Assembly (NCBI GenBank): GCA_964609975.1
Contig: CAZSTR010000043.1
Location: 1 to 6,341 of the forward strand
Direction of reading: 5' to 3'
DNA length: 6,341 nucleotides
DNA from: UBA5905 sp964609975
GTDB taxonomy: Bacteria > Bacillota > Clostridia > Oscillospirales > Acutalibacteraceae
The position numbers were made by a program, and so were the translations under genes. This document shows, piece by piece, positions 4,229 to 6,341 of the stretch. The notes under the pieces are model-generated. The model did not search any database. It saw nothing but the letters and a program-made list of their open reading frames with translations, and was not told where the DNA came from. The first letter of the stretch is position 1. Each line of letters starts with the position of its first letter.

Positions 4229-6341
4229 TCACTTAAAATATTTTACGGCCGCTTCGAACATCCGAATGTCATAATTGCCAAGCACATTCTTATACAGTCC
4301 GCTTCCGATACGCTCGCTGTGTCCCATTTTTCCGAACACGCGGCCATCCGGCGAGGTGATGCCCTCCACGGCATACATGGAATTGTTGGGATTGAAATGC
4401 ACATCGGCGGTAGCGTTTCCGTCCAAGTCCACATACTGGGTGGCGATTTGGCCGTTGGCGGCCAACTGGCGAATCAGCTCCTCGTCCGCCAGGAAACGCC
4501 CCTCTCCATGGGAAATCGGCACAGAATAGATTTCGCCAACATTCGTCAGCGACAGCCAGGGCGACTTATTGGAAGCGATGCGGGTGCGCACGATGCGCGA
4601 CTGGTGCCGACCGATGGTGTTATAGGTCAGCGTCGGACAGCTCTCGTCCGTATCCATAATCCGGCCATAGGGCACCAGACCCAATTTAATGAGCGCCTGG
4701 AAGCCGTTGCAAATTCCACACATCAAGCCATCCCGCTGTTCCAGAAGAGCGGTGACACCCTCCTTAATCGCGGCGTTGCGGAAAAAGGCCGTGATGAATT
4801 TTCCGCTTCCGTCCGGCTCGTCGCCGCCGGAAAATCCTCCGGGGATAAAGACCATCTGCGCGTCCTTCAGCCCATCGGCGAAGCGCTCGATGCTTCTCTG
4901 GATGCCCGCCGCGGTGCGGTTGTTGATGACGATGATTTCCGGCTCCGCGCCTGCGTCCCGTATGGCCTTCGCGCTGTCATATTCACAGTTCGTGCCGGGG
5001 AAGGCGGGAATCAGCACACGCGGCTTCGCCACCTTTACCGCCGGCGCCGCCACCGCTTTTTCCGTATAGGAGAAGGTCTCCATGGGCGCCTGCTCTGTGG
5101 AAATGTTGCAGGCATACACCCCTTCCAGACGATTCTCATAAATATGCAGCAGCTCCTCCAGCGGCAGGCTTTCGCTGGCCAGCGTCAGAGACGGCTCCCC
5201 GGTGATGACGCCCAGCGTCACGCCGTCCTCCAGCTCCTCTGCGGTTTCCAGCAGGAAGGAGCCATAGGCATAATCAAAGAGGCGGCCCACCGAGACAGAC
5301 TTCTCGAAGCGGAAGCCGAGACCGTTGCCGAAGGCCATTTTCATCACCGCTTCGGCCACGCCACCGGGGCCGGGCGTATAGCAGGACACCGCGCGACCGG
5401 AGCGCAGTAGCTCTGTCACCCGGTCAAACACCGCCAGCAACGAATCGGTTTTCGGCAGACGGGTTTCCTCGTCATACAGCGGGGTCAAGGCCACCAGCCG
5501 ATGGCCGGCGCGCTTGAATTCCGGCGACACAATCGACGAAGTTTTTTCCGTTGTCACGGCGAAGGACACCAGTGTCGGCGGCACATCCAAATCCTCGAAG
5601 GAGCCGCTCATGGAGTCCTTTCCGCCGATGGAGGCGATGCCCAGCTCCTTTTGCGCCTTGAATGCGCCCAGCAGAGCCGCCAGCGGCTTTCCCCAGCGCT
5701 TTCCGTCGGCGCCGGGCTTTTCGAAATATTCCTGGAAGGTGAGGTATACATCCTCGAAGCGGGCGCCGGTGGCGATGAGCTTCGAAACGGATTCCACCAC
5801 CGCCAGATAGGCGCCGTGATAGGGGCTTTGCTCGGTGATGAAGGGATTATAGCCCCAGGCCATCAGAGAGCAATCGTCCGTGTGCTTCTTTTCCACCGAA
5901 ATTTTTTGCGCCATTGCCTGAATCGGCGTAAGCTGATGCTTTCCACCGAAGGGCATGAGCACCGTTCCGGCGCCTATGGTCGAATCGAAGCGCTCGGAAA
6001 GACCGCGCTTCGAGCAAACATTCAGCTCCGCCGCCAGCTTTTTATAGTTTTCTGCAAAACCGCCGGCCACCGCGCCGCCGAACTCCTTCGGCGCCTCCGG
6101 CGTGATCACAATATGCTTGTCTGCGCCGTTGGAATTCAGGAATTCCCGGCTGACATCCACAATTTTCTGCCCGTTCCAGGTCATCACCAGCCGCGGCTCC
6201 GCCTGCACCGTCGCCACAGGACAGGCGTTCAGGTTCTCCTCCTCGGCCAGCTGCAGGAAGGCCTCCACATTTTGCGGCTCCACAACGACCGCCATGCGCT
6301 CCTGGGATTCGCTGATGGCCAGCTCCGTCCCGTCCAGACCC
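4229..6341 (-). CDS. purL: Phosphoribosylformylglycinamidine synthase, C-terminal part, cut by right edge
   Basis: EC 6.3.5.3: converts FGAR, glutamine and ATP to FGAM in purine synthesis (cytosol). The 703 visible residues are in frame to the right edge; the first are GLDGTELAISESQERM, a conserved block before the middle of the long PurL, so the ATG at 6295 is internal and the true start lies off-window. Next come the second AIRS-like half, with IGGKDSMSGSF near visible residues 232-242, and the class I glutamine amidotransferase domain (about 440-703). That domain shows FPGTNCEYDS, PGGFSGGDE, the nucleophile Cys544 in GICNGF (codon at 4709-4711), SHGEGRF near 608-614, and His674/Glu676 in MGHSER. 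The glutaminase domain is fused, as in the large single-chain PurL of many Clostridia and proteobacteria, not split as in Bacillus PurQ/PurL/PurS. The stop TGA is followed directly by the fhs ribosome binding site. Confidence 0.97.
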   Translation of the reverse strand, partial: GLDGTELAISESQERMAVVVEPQNVEAFLQLAEEENLNACPVATVQAEPRLVMTWNGQKIVDVSREFLNSNGADKHIVITPEAPKEFGGAVAGGFAENYKKLAAELNVCSKRGLSERFDSTIGAGTVLMPFGGKHQLTPIQAMAQKISVEKKHTDDCSLMAWGYNPFITEQSPYHGAYLAVVESVSKLIATGARFEDVYLTFQEYFEKPGADGKRWGKPLAALLGAFKAQKELGIASIGGKDSMSGSFEDLDVPPTLVSFAVTTEKTSSIVSPEFKRAGHRLVALTPLYDEETRLPKTDSLLAVFDRVTELLRSGRAVSCYTPGPGGVAEAVMKMAFGNGLGFRFEKSVSVGRLFDYAYGSFLLETAEELEDGVTLGVITGEPSLTLASESLPLEELLHIYENRLEGVYACNISTEQAPMETFSYTEKAVAAPAVKVAKPRVLIPAFPGTNCEYDSAKAIRDAGAEPEIIVINNRTAAGIQRSIERFADGLKDAQMVFIPGGFSGGDEPDGSGKFITAFFRNAAIKEGVTALLEQRDGLMCGICNGFQALIKLGLVPYGRIMDTDESCPTLTYNTIGRHQSRIVRTRIASNKSPWLSLTNVGEIYSVPISHGEGRFLADEELIRQLAANGQIATQYVDLDGNATADVHFNPNNSMYAVEGITSPDGRVFGKMGHSERIGSGLYKNVLGNYDIRMFEAAVKYFK

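Noticed and set aside
4319..5410. 363-codon plus-strand ORF
   Set aside because: It is antisense to purL, which carries all its conserved motifs; it is a shadow frame.

Overview
The window looks like chromosome of a Gram-positive Firmicute of the class Clostridia, perhaps a gut Oscillospiraceae-like lineage. The reasons are strong AGGAG-type ribosome binding sites, textbook sigma-A promoters (TTGACA-17-TATAAT/TACAAT), rho-independent hairpins, a tRNA gene with encoded CCA, and a PurL of the long form ending in its own glutaminase domain. The lineage is inferred from gene style, not from a search.

Right part (about 2450-6341, minus strand): a housekeeping operon. The C-terminal 703 codons of purL (FGAM synthase, cut by the right edge) are followed after 14 bases by fhs (formate-tetrahydrofolate ligase). 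FHS makes 10-formyl-THF, the one-carbon donor for the formyl-transfer steps of purine synthesis, so the pairing makes metabolic sense. A branched hairpin with a T-run probably ends the operon. Its T-run abuts the -35 box of the next transcription unit, a tRNA-Thr(UGU) gene (2288-2363). The tRNA-Thr unit ends in a perfect 22-bp inverted repeat that reaches back into its encoded CCA.

Middle part (about 670-2243): a small accessory block between tRNA genes. A 62-aa ribbon-helix-helix regulator (plus strand) is divergent from a two-gene minus-strand unit: a 124-aa bacterial PH-domain protein and a 163-aa protein with an N-terminal membrane anchor. The shared upstream region carries a good promoter for the minus-strand pair, overlapped by TGTTA/TAACA repeats that could be the regulator's operator. 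A 16-bp perfect hairpin closes the pair. The 281 bases after the regulator gene hold no convincing gene.

Left part (1-669): no convincing protein gene. The left edge carries the 5' part of tRNA-Leu(CAG) on the minus strand, with a perfect consensus promoter. Further in is a second strong minus-strand promoter (563-591) whose upstream sequence nearly copies that of tRNA-Leu. It drives no recognisable ORF but is followed at once by a foldable segment (465-533), which makes an uncharacterised small RNA the most interesting open possibility here.

No integrase, transposase, CRISPR array or known defence system is visible. Nothing here proves a new system. The leads are the orphan RNA-like transcript, the RHH/PH/membrane-protein block and the tRNA-Thr terminator that overlaps the CCA.
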